A stretch of 64,000 nt of DNA from Deltaproteobacteria bacterium (lineage in GTDB: Bacteria; Myxococcota_A; UBA796; SXON01). The position numbers and the translations under genes were made by a program. Location: positions 48,941 through 112,940 of the forward strand of contig BJHF01000005.1 of assembly GCA_014191855.1 (NCBI GenBank), read 5' to 3'. Position 1 is the stretch's first letter. Every line of letters starts with the position of its first letter. Of this stretch, positions 44,572-52,542 are shown one piece after another. The notes below the pieces were generated by a model. That model did not search any database, had not been told where the DNA came from, and was given only the letters and a program-made list of their open reading frames with translations.

Positions 44572-45918
44572 CTACCGCACCCGCACGCCGCCGCGGCGAT
44601 GAACGAACCGAATCCTCACCAGCAGGAAGCAGGCCACCACGCCGAGCCCCAGGCTCAGCCCCCACCAGATGGCGACGGGGCCACCTCCGCCACGAACGCC
44701 GAGAAAGTAGGCAAACGGGAGCCCGAACACGTAGTAGCCGAGCAGGTTGGCGATCGTCGGCACCCGCACATCGCCGGCGCCGCGGAGCACGCCGAAGCCG
44801 ATCACCTGCATCCCGTCAAAAAGTTGGAACGCCGCGGCGATCGGCATCAGCGTGGCGGCCAGCGCGCGAACGTCTACGTCGGGGCTGTACGGCGTCACCA
44901 GCCAGGATCCCAGGAACCAGAAAATCGCACCCGAGCATAGCTGTGTTCCAACGCCGAGCAGCAGCGCGGCTCGCGCCGCCGGACCCCAGTCCTCGCCCGC
45001 GCCGAAGCGATGCCCCACTCGTGCGGCCGCCGCTGTTGCGACGCCGAGCGGTAGCATGAACGACACCGAAGATAGGTTCAACGCCGCAGCATGGGCCGCC
45101 ATCGCCTGCTCGCCGATCCAGCCCATCATCACCGCTGTGAGGGAGAAGGCCCAGAATTCGGTGCCCATCTGTACGCCGAGCGGCAAGCCCACACGCAGCA
45201 GGTGGGCCAGGTGGGAGGGCTCAAGTGAGGGTTTCCCAGGCCAGTAGGCCGATAGTGTGTCTCGCGCCGCCCACAGCAGGAGGGCCAGCACCACCAGGTC
45301 CACGATGACGGTGGCCCAAGCGGCGCCAGCGACGCCGAGCGGCGGAATCGGCCCGACGCCGTACATCAACAGCAGGTTCAGCGGGCCCTTCAGTACCGTG
45401 CCGAACAGGGTTGCCATCATCGCCGGGCGCACGATGCCCAGCGACTGCAAGAAGGTCCGGACGGTGTGGGTGACCAGCGCGATCGGCCAGCTCACCGCCA
45501 CCACCGAGGCATATGCGGCCGCGAAGGGGAGGATCGAGGCGGGTTGGCCAAGCCAACGCAAGCCGAGCGGTGCCAGCAGGTACCAGCCGCCGGCGAGCAC
45601 GGACAATGGCAGGCACAACACCAGCATTCGGACCAACGCCTGGCCGGCCGCCTCACGATCGCCTTCGCCGTGCGACTGTGCGACGATGGGCTCGATGGCG
45701 CGTACGGCTCCCATCGCGAGCACGGCGCCCGAGAGCCCCCACCCGTTCGTGATCGACACCGCCGCCTGCGCGGCGCCGCCGAGCTGGCCGACGCAGATGG
45801 TATCCACCACGTTCATCCCCATGAACGCGAGCATCCCAAGGCTCGTCGGCCACGCCAGGCGCACCAGGGCTCGAAGCTCATCCCGCATCGCGGCCCGCGT
45901 AGCTTGCTTACCCTTCAC
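44572..45918 (-). CDS. MATE-family multidrug efflux transporter
   Basis: A 448-residue protein with twelve hydrophobic segments in two related halves. The first half has RLAWPTSLGMLAFMGMNVVD, GAVRAIEPIVAQSHGEGDRE and GIVRPAMMATLFGTVLKGPL; the second has GLPLGVQMGTEFWAFSL and AARVGHRFGAGEDW. These are NorM-type MATE features; the family exports cationic drugs by Na+ or H+ antiport. The GTG at 45918 is the first start; an ATG 10 codons later is possible. It is the first gene of the MATE-cstA-fur unit. Confidence 0.9.
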   Translation of the reverse strand: MKGKQATRAAMRDELRALVRLAWPTSLGMLAFMGMNVVDTICVGQLGGAAQAAVSITNGWGLSGAVLAMGAVRAIEPIVAQSHGEGDREAAGQALVRMLVLCLPLSVLAGGWYLLAPLGLRWLGQPASILPFAAAYASVVAVSWPIALVTHTVRTFLQSLGIVRPAMMATLFGTVLKGPLNLLLMYGVGPIPPLGVAGAAWATVIVDLVVLALLLWAARDTLSAYWPGKPSLEPSHLAHLLRVGLPLGVQMGTEFWAFSLTAVMMGWIGEQAMAAHAAALNLSSVSFMLPLGVATAAAARVGHRFGAGEDWGPAARAALLLGVGTQLCSGAIFWFLGSWLVTPYSPDVDVRALAATLMPIAAAFQLFDGMQVIGFGVLRGAGDVRVPTIANLLGYYVFGLPFAYFLGVRGGGGPVAIWWGLSLGLGVVACFLLVRIRFVHRRGGVRVR

Positions 45919-45977
45919 GTGAGCGCCGCGCGGACACGCGGACCCCGGGCTATGGTCGCTGCGTTCTGGAGCCGCCG

Positions 45978-47030
45978 ATGCTCGTCCTCGTTTCGTTCGC
46001 CCTCGCGACCGATGCTGCGCCGCCGCCGATCGTGAACGGCACCACCACGCAGGACTACCCTCAAGTCGTCACGCTCTACTCGCAGGACTCGCGCGGCTAC
46101 GGGTACAATTTCTGTTCGGGTACGTTGATCCACAAGAACTGGGTCGTTACCGCTGGGCACTGTGCCGACGCGTTCGAGAGCAACGAGGCCGATTACGGGT
46201 ACACCGATCATCTCGTGGTCGTGGGGTACGACCTCAGCAAGTCGGCTGGGATCCAGGACACGGCACGGGTGAAGAGCTGGACCACCCACCCGAATTGGGA
46301 CGGGGAGAACAATTACTACGACATCGCGATGGTGGAGCTGAAGACCTCGATCACGTCCATCGATCCCATGCCCGTCAACAAGACTGCGCTGCGCGCCGCC
46401 GATGTGGGGGACGATTACCGCTACGTCGGCTGGGGCATCACCTCCGACAAGGCGACGGACAGCACCAAGAAGCGTACGGCAGACCTTCCTCTTTACGAGT
46501 ATGACAGCTTCCTGCAGTACGCCTACGATCCGGTGGACGACCAGAACGTGTGTTCCGGCGACTCGGGCGGCGCTGGGCTCGAGATTCTGGGCGACGGGAT
46601 GTTCGAGCTGCAGGTGGTCAACTCCTTTGTATGGGCGATCAACGGAGGCAACACGCCGTGCGCCACCGGGGCCACGGGAGGCCCGCGCATCGACGTGTAC
46701 TTGCACTGGATCGAGACCTTTACCGACGTGTATTCGTGGGACGAGATGTACGGCGGCACCGACACAGGGACCGAGGATACCGGCAGTGGAGATGCGGACA
46801 CGGACACGGACACGGATACCGACACGGATACCGACACCGACACGGATACCGATACGGGCAACGGAGGTTCTGAAGCGCCTTTTGATGATCCCGCGTCGCC
46901 GGGGGATGTCGGCGAGGACTACCAGACGACGGGCCTGGGCCTCTGTGGAACGCCGGCGCCCACGGGGGCCCTGCTCGGGGTCGCCGGGCTCGCGCTGGCG
47001 TCCGCTCGCCGTCGAAGGCGCCCGCGCTGA
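45978..47030 (+). CDS. Trypsin-like serine protease with MYXO-CTERM-like tail
   Basis: A 350-residue secreted S1 protease. After a short signal it begins PPPIVNGTTT, the zymogen-cleavage-like N-terminus. The triad is His61 (VTAGHCAD), Asp115 (NYYDIAMVEL) and Ser196 (VCSGDSGGAG). After the catalytic domain there is a 45-residue Asp/Thr/Gly linker containing a DTDTDT run, then CGTPAPTGALLGVAGLALAS and RRRRRPR, a MYXO-CTERM-like sorting signal. It is probably displayed on the cell surface by its tail. Confidence 0.9.
   Translation: MLVLVSFALATDAAPPPIVNGTTTQDYPQVVTLYSQDSRGYGYNFCSGTLIHKNWVVTAGHCADAFESNEADYGYTDHLVVVGYDLSKSAGIQDTARVKSWTTHPNWDGENNYYDIAMVELKTSITSIDPMPVNKTALRAADVGDDYRYVGWGITSDKATDSTKKRTADLPLYEYDSFLQYAYDPVDDQNVCSGDSGGAGLEILGDGMFELQVVNSFVWAINGGNTPCATGATGGPRIDVYLHWIETFTDVYSWDEMYGGTDTGTEDTGSGDADTDTDTDTDTDTDTDTDTDTGNGGSEAPFDDPASPGDVGEDYQTTGLGLCGTPAPTGALLGVAGLALASARRRRRPR
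46797..46856 (+). repeat. Hexanucleotide tandem repeat encoding (Asp-Thr)n
   Basis: Ten consecutive GA[CT]AC[CG] units inside the protease gene code for a DT repeat in the linker between catalytic domain and sorting tail. Units vary at two positions only. Such repeats can change copy number in frame without disrupting the protein. Confidence 0.85.
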
Positions 47031-47044
47031 GTTAGCCCGCCGGC

Positions 47045-48076
47045 ATGCGGTTCATCGACGAGGTGGAGATCGAGGTGCGCTCGGGGCACGGGGGGCGCGG
47101 AAGCTCCTCGATGCGACGGGAGAAATTCGTGCCTCACGGTGGGCCGGACGGGGGGGACGGAGGCCGCGGTGGGCACGTGATCCTGCGGGCGGATGCATCG
47201 CTGACCAGCCTGCTCGACCTTCGTTCGCGCGCGCAGTGGCACGCCGGCCCCGGCACGCACGGCGACATTCGGCAGATGACCGGGGCGGCCGGGGCTGACC
47301 TCGTGATCCGGGTGCCGGTGGGCACCGTGGTGAAGGACGTGGCCGAAGGCTTCATCCTGTTTGAGCTTTTGACCGACGGGGAGGAGCGGGTGCTCGCGGA
47401 GGGTGGGAAAGGCGGCCTCGGCAACACCCACTTCAAAACCAGCACCAACCGGGCACCTCGCGAAACGACGCCGGGCGGCGCAGAGGTGGTGCGCCGGGTC
47501 ACCTTCGAGCTCAAGCTAGTCGCGGATGTCGGGCTACTTGGCTATCCAAACGCGGGAAAGAGCACGCTCATCTCGGTGATCTCCGCGGCGCGGCCCAAGA
47601 TCGCCGACTATCCGTTCACGACGTTGGTTCCCAACCTGGGCGTCGTCGCGATGGGCACCGAGGGCAGCTTTGTGGTGGCCGACATCCCGGGGCTCATCGA
47701 GGGAGCCGCCGAAGGGAAGGGGCTTGGTCACCAATTCCTCCGACACGTCGAGCGCACCCGAATGCTCCTGCATCTGGTGTCGCTCGCCGACGACGAGGGC
47801 TCCCCGCTCCATCGCTGGCGGGTGCTCCGTGAGGAGCTGCGCCGCTATGAAACCGACACCAACCTCATCGACCGCCCGGAGATCGTCGTGCTCACCAAGG
47901 CGGATGTGCTGGACGAAGTGGCGCTCAACGCCGTTCGGGACACGTTCACCGAGGCCGGCGTGCCTACGCTCGTGATCAGCGCCGTTACGCGACAGGGCGT
48001 AAGCGCCCTCTTACAGTCCGTGTGGTCACGACTGCATGAGCTTGCCCCTCTTGATCCTGAGTCTGGCGTGCGGTAG
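47045..48076 (+). CDS. obgE: GTPase ObgE/CgtA
   Basis: Obg is a large-subunit assembly GTPase. The 343 residues start with the Gly-rich Obg fold (RSGHGGRGSSSMRREKFVPH, GGPDGGDGGRGGHVILRAD). The G domain shows G1 GYPNAGKST, G2 in DYPFTTL, G3 DIPGLIEGAAEGKGLG, and G4 TKAD with G5 ISA. The 3' end overlaps the next gene by 41 nt. The order obgE-...-rsfS-rlmH groups ribosome-assembly genes. Confidence 0.97.
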   Translation: MRFIDEVEIEVRSGHGGRGSSSMRREKFVPHGGPDGGDGGRGGHVILRADASLTSLLDLRSRAQWHAGPGTHGDIRQMTGAAGADLVIRVPVGTVVKDVAEGFILFELLTDGEERVLAEGGKGGLGNTHFKTSTNRAPRETTPGGAEVVRRVTFELKLVADVGLLGYPNAGKSTLISVISAARPKIADYPFTTLVPNLGVVAMGTEGSFVVADIPGLIEGAAEGKGLGHQFLRHVERTRMLLHLVSLADDEGSPLHRWRVLREELRRYETDTNLIDRPEIVVLTKADVLDEVALNAVRDTFTEAGVPTLVISAVTRQGVSALLQSVWSRLHELAPLDPESGVR

Positions 48077-48713
48077 CGGCGGCTCTTCGGCGACCACGCC
48101 GGAGGTGCTCTCCGCGGCTGCCCAAAAGACGACGATCGCCTCATTCGAGGCCTTGGGGGCTCATATCCTGGAGTCTCGGTCGGAGATCACCACGGCGCGG
48201 GAGGGCGTGGAGGACAGCCTGGTGAGTGAGGTGACTCGCTTGCGCTGGCAGGACGACGACCACTGGCAGTGGGTCCGGGAGCGGGACGGTTCGCGGCTGA
48301 GCGAGGTTCGCGTGTTTGACGGTGTGGCGTGGGCCGCTTCGGGCGCTGCGGCCTTGCGACGCCGTCCCGACCCGGAGCCCCTCCGGGCTTCGTTGGCGCT
48401 CGACGCCGATCCCTGGGTCGCAACCATGGGCACGGCGGAGTCCCGGATCGGGTACACGGAGGCCGGTGAGGAGGAGGTGGAGGGGCGCAAAGTATGGCGG
48501 TACGTCCTATCCCTTCTGCCGGGGGTGTCGGGTGGGCGCAAGAGCCGCGACGTGCTCGCGGTGGAGGGCCAGGTGTGGATCGATCAGGCCACGGCCGTAC
48601 GCCTCGCGGGGGACGTCACCGTGCAAACGAAGTCGCGCGACCAGACCCGGAACACCCACCTCCGCTTCACCGTTACGCGCATCGGGGGGGACGCCGGGGT
48701 GGAACCGCCTTGA
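48036..48713 (+). CDS. Putative lipoprotein, unknown
   Basis: A 225-residue protein with the signal MSLPLLILSLAC (lipobox LSLAC). The mature part is beta-rich with charged strands (LVSEVTRLRWQDDDHWQWVR; EVEGRKVWRYVLSLLPG; GQVWIDQATAVRLAGDVTVQ). This resembles lipoprotein-sorting-like outer-membrane-associated beta folds, but no family is assigned. It overlaps the end of obgE by 41 nt in another frame, so coupling is likely. Confidence 0.7.
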   Translation: MSLPLLILSLACGSGGSSATTPEVLSAAAQKTTIASFEALGAHILESRSEITTAREGVEDSLVSEVTRLRWQDDDHWQWVRERDGSRLSEVRVFDGVAWAASGAAALRRRPDPEPLRASLALDADPWVATMGTAESRIGYTEAGEEEVEGRKVWRYVLSLLPGVSGGRKSRDVLAVEGQVWIDQATAVRLAGDVTVQTKSRDQTRNTHLRFTVTRIGGDAGVEPP

Positions 48714-48750
48714 TGTCGGCGCCAACTCCCGCTACACTCCCCCGATACGC

Positions 48751-49197
48751 GTGCATCTCGTCCCTGCCTTGATCGTCGTCGTCCTCGCCCGGAGTGCTCC
48801 GGCTTGTCCTTACGATGAAACGTTGGCGGTGGCTCACGCCGATGCAGCGAACGTGGCCGAAGAAGTGGCGGCGCATCCTGCCCACGGCGCGGATCTGCTG
48901 GGTGGCAACTCGGCGTACGCCACGGGGCTCATGGCCCGGCGTGTGATCAGCGACGGGCGGGACTGGAGCTTTACCGGCCAGATCGTTCCGGGTGGGAACG
49001 ATCTGGGCTCGCACGTGGCGGTTCCGTACCGCATCGCGGCGAACGACGGCGCGTGGCTCGTGGCGACGGAGCTGCTTGAAAACCTGGTTGACGGTGGACA
49101 CGGCAGCGCAACGCTGAAGCTCGCGGGCCGGAGCTTCAAGGGGGAGGACGGCGTGCTCTACGTCGTTCTCACCTCCTACAAGGTGATCAATTCATGA
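48751..49197 (+). CDS. Exported protein, unknown
   Basis: A 148-residue protein starting at a GTG. The signal VHLVPALIVVVLARSAPAC is followed by PYDETLAVAHADAANVAEEV. The rest is beta-rich (RRVISDGRDWSFTGQIVPGG; ATLKLAGRSFKGEDGVLYVV). I do not recognise a family. The stop (TGA 49195-49197) is only nine bases before the probable rsfS start and lies in the same frame. Confidence 0.6.
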   Translation: MHLVPALIVVVLARSAPACPYDETLAVAHADAANVAEEVAAHPAHGADLLGGNSAYATGLMARRVISDGRDWSFTGQIVPGGNDLGSHVAVPYRIAANDGAWLVATELLENLVDGGHGSATLKLAGRSFKGEDGVLYVVLTSYKVINS

Positions 49198-49206
49198 GGT
49201 GTCATC

Positions 49207-49602
49207 ATCGAAGCACGTGATCTGGCAACCGCCGCCGCTGAGGCCGCCGCCGCCCGCAAGGCCGAGGACATCGTGATCCTCGACATGAAGCACATCTCCT
49301 CCTACTGCGATGCGTTCGTCATCTGCCACGGGAGCAACCGTCGGCAGGTGCGCGCGATCGCCGAGGGGATCGTCGATGATCTCAAGGCAGCGGGCCAACG
49401 CGCCGTGGGCGTCGAGGGGCTCGATGCCTCGCGGTGGGTGCTCATCGACCTCGGAGATGTGATCATTCACGTCTTCGACGCTCCGATGCGTGGATTCTAC
49501 GATCTGGAGTCGTTGTGGTCGGATGCGCGCCGGGTGGAGGTGGAGGGCCTCACCGCCACCAACCTGCCGCCGCCACGGCCGCGGGCCCCCGCGCACGCCT
49601 GA
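49207..49602 (+). CDS. rsfS: Ribosomal silencing factor RsfS, apparent ATC start
   Basis: RsfS binds L14 and blocks subunit joining in poor growth. The core is clear: KAEDIVILDMKHISSYCDAF, VICHGSNRRQVRAIAEGIVD, RWVLIDLGDVIIHVF and MRGFYDLESLWSDA. Homologs begin about 22 residues before the first in-frame GTG (49273). The missing N-terminus (IEARDLATAAAEAARKAED-like) is encoded upstream but has no ATG, GTG or TTG. The best start is ATC at 49207, with GAGG 7 nt upstream. The frame is closed by the previous gene's TGA. It abuts rlmH. Confidence 0.88.
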   Translation: MEARDLATAAAEAAAARKAEDIVILDMKHISSYCDAFVICHGSNRRQVRAIAEGIVDDLKAAGQRAVGVEGLDASRWVLIDLGDVIIHVFDAPMRGFYDLESLWSDARRVEVEGLTATNLPPPRPRAPAHA

Positions 49603-50013
49603 GTGGAGCTGGTCGTCGTAACCGGCGGGGGGCGCGCGCCGGCGTGGGTGGATGAGGCTTGCGCCGATTGGGGGCGCCGTATCCAGCGTACGTTCCCCTT
49701 CAAGCTGGTCGACAAGCTCCCAAAGCTCAATGGGCGCGCCCGGGTCGTTGCGCTCGATGAGCGCGGGGAGGAGCGCACGAGCGAGGGCTTCGCCGAGCTC
49801 TTGGAGGCCGGCGTTCGCGCCGGGGCGCACCCGCTCGTGTTCGTGATCGGCGGCCCGTATGGGTTGGACGCCGAGGTGCGGGCCCAGGCGTGGAAGACCA
49901 TCCGATTGTCGACGTTGGTGTTCAATCATGCCGTGGCGCGGGTCGTGCTCGTGGAGCAGATCTACCGCGCCTGCGCCATCCGCAGCGGCAGCCCCTACCA
50001 CCACGGGGATTGA
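49603..50013 (+). CDS. rlmH: 23S rRNA (pseudouridine1915-N3)-methyltransferase RlmH
   Basis: A 136-residue SPOUT methyltransferase that modifies helix 69 of 23S rRNA. The SAM knot shows LVFVIGGPYGLDAEV and LSTLVFNHAVARVVLVEQIY, and the C-terminus ACAIRSGSPYHHGD is the family signature (YHxx). The GTG at 49603 directly follows the rsfS stop, the usual rsfS-rlmH pair. Confidence 0.96.
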   Translation: MELVVVTGGGRAPAWVDEACADWGRRIQRTFPFKLVDKLPKLNGRARVVALDERGEERTSEGFAELLEAGVRAGAHPLVFVIGGPYGLDAEVRAQAWKTIRLSTLVFNHAVARVVLVEQIYRACAIRSGSPYHHGD

Positions 50014-50046
50014 CTCGGCCGGGAGGGGTGCGCAGCTTGCCTGCCG

Positions 50047-50685
50047 ATGTTGGATCTCGTCGCAACCCGAGAGTGTCTTGCCTGCGCCAGCGGCGGCGAA
50101 GCGGTGCTCTGTCCGGACTGCGCGGGAGAGATCGGGGCGCGGCTCAAGGCGTTGCCGGCACGAAACACGCTGTTCTCGGCGGCGTGGTCTTTGGGTGCTT
50201 ACTCTGGCGCGATCGGCGCGCTCGTCCGCCGTGCCAAGTTCAACCTTGATCTTCGTGCCGCCGACCTGCTCGTGGAGCAACTCCAGTCCGCGCTTCGCGA
50301 GGGCTTCCCCGCGCCGGTGGATGCCGTCGTGTACGTACCCACCACGCCATGGCGCCTCATGTGGCGCGGATTCCATCTGCCCGAGCGTCTGGCGGAGGTG
50401 GCCGCCGATGCAGCCGGGGTGCCCGTGGTTCCGGCGCTCCGTCGCACCTGGGGACTGGCGCAGGCGGGCCGCACCCACGCCGAGCGCGTGGCCGCCGGTG
50501 CCGAGCTTTTCAGGGTTCGTTTCCCCGTTTCAGGGCATGTGCTGCTGGTCGATGATGTGCTCACCAGCGGCGCCTCGGCCCACGGGGCCGCCGCCGAGCT
50601 GCTCGTCGCGGGTGCGACATCGGTGTCGTGCCTCGTGCTCGCGGCCGCGGGGCCGCTGCGGCGCGTCCCCGTAGGGATTTCTTGA
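50047..50685 (+). CDS. comF: ComF-family phosphoribosyltransferase-like protein
   Basis: A 212-residue protein. An N-terminal zinc-finger-like Cys set (CLACASG, CPDC) precedes GAYSGAIGALVRRAKFN, a ComF hallmark. The PRPP-binding loop VLLVDDVLTSGAS lies near residue 160. ComF/GntX proteins take part in DNA uptake in competent species; here the role is uncertain. It starts 33 nt after rlmH. The downstream gap holds direct repeats and a sigma54-type promoter. Confidence 0.88.
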   Translation: MLDLVATRECLACASGGEAVLCPDCAGEIGARLKALPARNTLFSAAWSLGAYSGAIGALVRRAKFNLDLRAADLLVEQLQSALREGFPAPVDAVVYVPTTPWRLMWRGFHLPERLAEVAADAAGVPVVPALRRTWGLAQAGRTHAERVAAGAELFRVRFPVSGHVLLVDDVLTSGASAHGAAAELLVAGATSVSCLVLAAAGPLRRVPVGIS

Positions 50686-50714
50686 CACCGTCCGAAAGCT
50701 CGTCGCACCGTCCG
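50686..50714 (+). promoter_or_regulatory. Direct repeats upstream of a sigma54 promoter
   Basis: CACCGTCCG occurs at 50686-50694 and again at 50706-50714, spaced 20 bp (two helical turns). The pair lies about 55-85 bp upstream of the -24 element at 50769, where activator-binding sites are usually found. Confidence 0.45.
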
Positions 50715-50768
50715 TGCGTATTTCTCTTCAGGGCGAGAGAACCCCGCCGATACGAGGGCTGAGAGCGC

Positions 50769-50784
50769 TGGTACGGAAGTTGCA
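50769..50784 (+). promoter_or_regulatory. Sigma54 promoter (-24/-12) upstream of the 54-residue gene
   Basis: TGGTACGGAAGTTGCA matches the consensus TGGCACGNNNNTTGCW at all but one defined position, with the obligatory GG-N10-GC spacing. The -12 GC is 30 nt before the ATG at 50814. A GGGAG ribosome site lies between. Confidence 0.75.
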
Positions 50785-50813
50785 GAGGAATCACCCGAGT
50801 CTGGGAGACCGTC

Positions 50814-50978
50814 ATGACCACGACCATCGACACCAACCTCGGCGAACTGATCTCGAACTTCTACGAGCACTTCCTCAAGTTGTACGGGGACGAGGAGCTG
50901 GCGAGCGTGGCGACTGCCGCGGTCATCAACGATCTACTCGGACAAGCGATGGCGCCGTCGCACGAAGCGGCAGCGTAG
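50814..50978 (+). CDS. 54-residue conserved-looking small protein
   Basis: A small soluble, helical, acidic protein containing LGELISNFYEHFLKLYGDEE and LASVATAAVINDLLGQAM. The GGGAG ribosome site and the sigma54-type promoter 30 nt upstream support real expression. The composition (aromatic FYEHFLKLYG helix, then an Ala/Val helix) suggests a helical hairpin that binds a partner. No family is assigned. An 11-bp hairpin follows 17 nt after the stop, so it may be transcribed on its own. Confidence 0.7.
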   Translation: MTTTIDTNLGELISNFYEHFLKLYGDEELASVATAAVINDLLGQAMAPSHEAAA

Positions 50979-50994
50979 TCGAGCTGGCTGGCCG

Positions 50995-51031
50995 CGCGCT
51001 GGGAGGGTCTGGGGAGGCCTCTCCCAGCGCG
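50995..51031 (+). terminator. Hairpin after the 54-residue gene
   Basis: CGCGCTGGGAG and CTCCCAGCGCG form a perfect 11-bp stem around a 15-nt loop. The following bases are only modestly T-rich (CTCTGCCTTGTT). It lies between the small gene and the larger gene at 51073. It may terminate or attenuate the sigma54 transcript. Confidence 0.5.
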
Positions 51032-51072
51032 GGCTCTGCCTTGTTACAGGAATCGTCCCTCCAGGGTCCATC

Positions 51073-52533
51073 GTGGCACCCTCTACGCCCCGTTCGCTTC
51101 CTTCCATCCCCGTTCCCGCAGACGACCAGGGCCCCGCCCGTCGGCACTGGAGCGCGCTGACCATCACCGTGGCGTGGGAGCTCGCCCGCGCGGCGACTCG
51201 CGTGCGTCCGCCGCTGTTGCACGCCGCCCGGGAGCATGTCGCGTGGCGCCTCGCCGCGAATGCGAGCCTCGCGGAAACCGAGGCGGTGGCCGCGGTGGCC
51301 ACCCGCGAGTTCCTCGCCCGGCGCAAAGGGAACTACGCGCGTTGGACGCCCGACCCGGACGTGGACATCCTCCCCGATCCCCGCTGGCGGGAGGCGGTGA
51401 TCGCCACGAGCACCCCGCTCCACGAGGCCGTGTTTCGCCTGCACTTTGGCGATGGTGTGCCCCTCGAAGAGCTGGCCCCGCGCCTCAAGGTGGATGTGTC
51501 GTGGCTCCGGCCCGCACGGGAGGCGGTGCGCGAATTGGTGAGGGTGATCGTGGCCGAGGACGGCGTCCCGACCGAGGGCTGGGAGCCGGCCCGGGTGGAT
51601 CGCCTGGTGTCGCGGGTGGCGCTCGCGGCCGGAGACCGCTGTCCCGGCCCTGGGGGGCTGGGCACCGATATCGGGCGAGCGCACGGGGAGTCCTGCCCGC
51701 GGTGTGGGCGGGCGCTGCGGTTGATCCGCGAGGGCGTGCTCGCCACGGGAGATCTGTTCGCGCCGGACGCATCGATGCCGCCCGCGAACACCACGCTCAC
51801 CCTGCTGCAAGTCCACGCGGAGGCGCGAAAGCACCTCGCCGAGCTGGTGCGGGTGCTGCCGGGCGCCGTACGCGTCGCAGACGACCAGCTCGTGTACGCG
51901 GGAGACGAGGCGTTGGACGTAGCCCTTCGCGACCTTGCCGAGGCGGCGACGCCCGCCCGCACGCAGCTCCGGCTCGTTCGGGCGTCGGTGCCCGGGCGGA
52001 TCGTGGACGGGGTGGTGATCGGGCGCGCCTACGACAGCTTGCAAGAGGCGGTGCAGCTCCTGCCCTGGGGCGAGGCTCGCGGAGTCGCGGCGTTGCCTGA
52101 GCCACTTCCGCCGCCGCCCTCCGCGGCGCGATGGTGGGCAACGGCGGCGCTGCTCGCCAGCCTGGCGATGGTGGCGGCGGTGGCGGCGATGCAGGCGCGT
52201 GAGCCGGGGCCGCTGTTCGTGGTGCGCGCCTCCCGCGATGCGACGGGGGTCACCTTCGACACCGACGACTCGGCGTTCGTCGACGTGCTCGCGATCGCGC
52301 CGGATCGGGCAGAAGTTGTCTTTCACAGCGCAACCCCGGCCGACAAGGCCAGCCTCGTTACGGGGGATGGACGCTACCATGCGGAGGTCGACGCGCGCCC
52401 GCTCCTCGTGGTGGCTTCGCCCACTCGGATCGAGGATGCCGCGATCGTTGTCGCGGCCGCCCGCGACGTGGACGATGCCCGGGTGCGTCTCCATTCGCGC
52501 TACCCCGAAGCGGCGATCGTGGTGATTCGTTAG
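51073..52533 (+). CDS. Single-TM protein with sigma-4-like, zinc-ribbon-like and exported domains
   Basis: A 486-residue protein of unusual layout. Residues about 75-165 resemble sigma factor region 2/4 helices (LHEAVFRLHFGDGVPLEELA, then PRLKVDVSWLRPAREAVREL). A CPRCGRALRLIREG zinc-ribbon half follows. One TM lies near residues 355-375 (ATAALLASLAMVAAVAAM). The C-terminal 110 residues (FVDVLAIAPDRAEVVFHSAT and on) resemble a DUF4384-type exported domain. A transmembrane regulator is inferred. The start is a GTG at 51073. A hairpin separates it from the sigma54-driven small gene. Confidence 0.65.
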   Translation: MAPSTPRSLPSIPVPADDQGPARRHWSALTITVAWELARAATRVRPPLLHAAREHVAWRLAANASLAETEAVAAVATREFLARRKGNYARWTPDPDVDILPDPRWREAVIATSTPLHEAVFRLHFGDGVPLEELAPRLKVDVSWLRPAREAVRELVRVIVAEDGVPTEGWEPARVDRLVSRVALAAGDRCPGPGGLGTDIGRAHGESCPRCGRALRLIREGVLATGDLFAPDASMPPANTTLTLLQVHAEARKHLAELVRVLPGAVRVADDQLVYAGDEALDVALRDLAEAATPARTQLRLVRASVPGRIVDGVVIGRAYDSLQEAVQLLPWGEARGVAALPEPLPPPPSAARWWATAALLASLAMVAAVAAMQAREPGPLFVVRASRDATGVTFDTDDSAFVDVLAIAPDRAEVVFHSATPADKASLVTGDGRYHAEVDARPLLVVASPTRIEDAAIVVAAARDVDDARVRLHSRYPEAAIVVIR

Positions 52534-52542
52534 ACGGTGCCT

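Noticed and set aside
42922..44940. 672-codon plus-strand open frame opposite cstA and the MATE gene
   Set aside because: It is antisense to two clear membrane-protein genes, is very rich in Arg/His/Asp without motifs, and arises from the GC-rich third positions of the real genes.
46797..46856. The tandem repeat as a CRISPR or intergenic satellite
   Set aside because: It is inside a coding region, has no spacers, and encodes an in-frame Asp-Thr linker.
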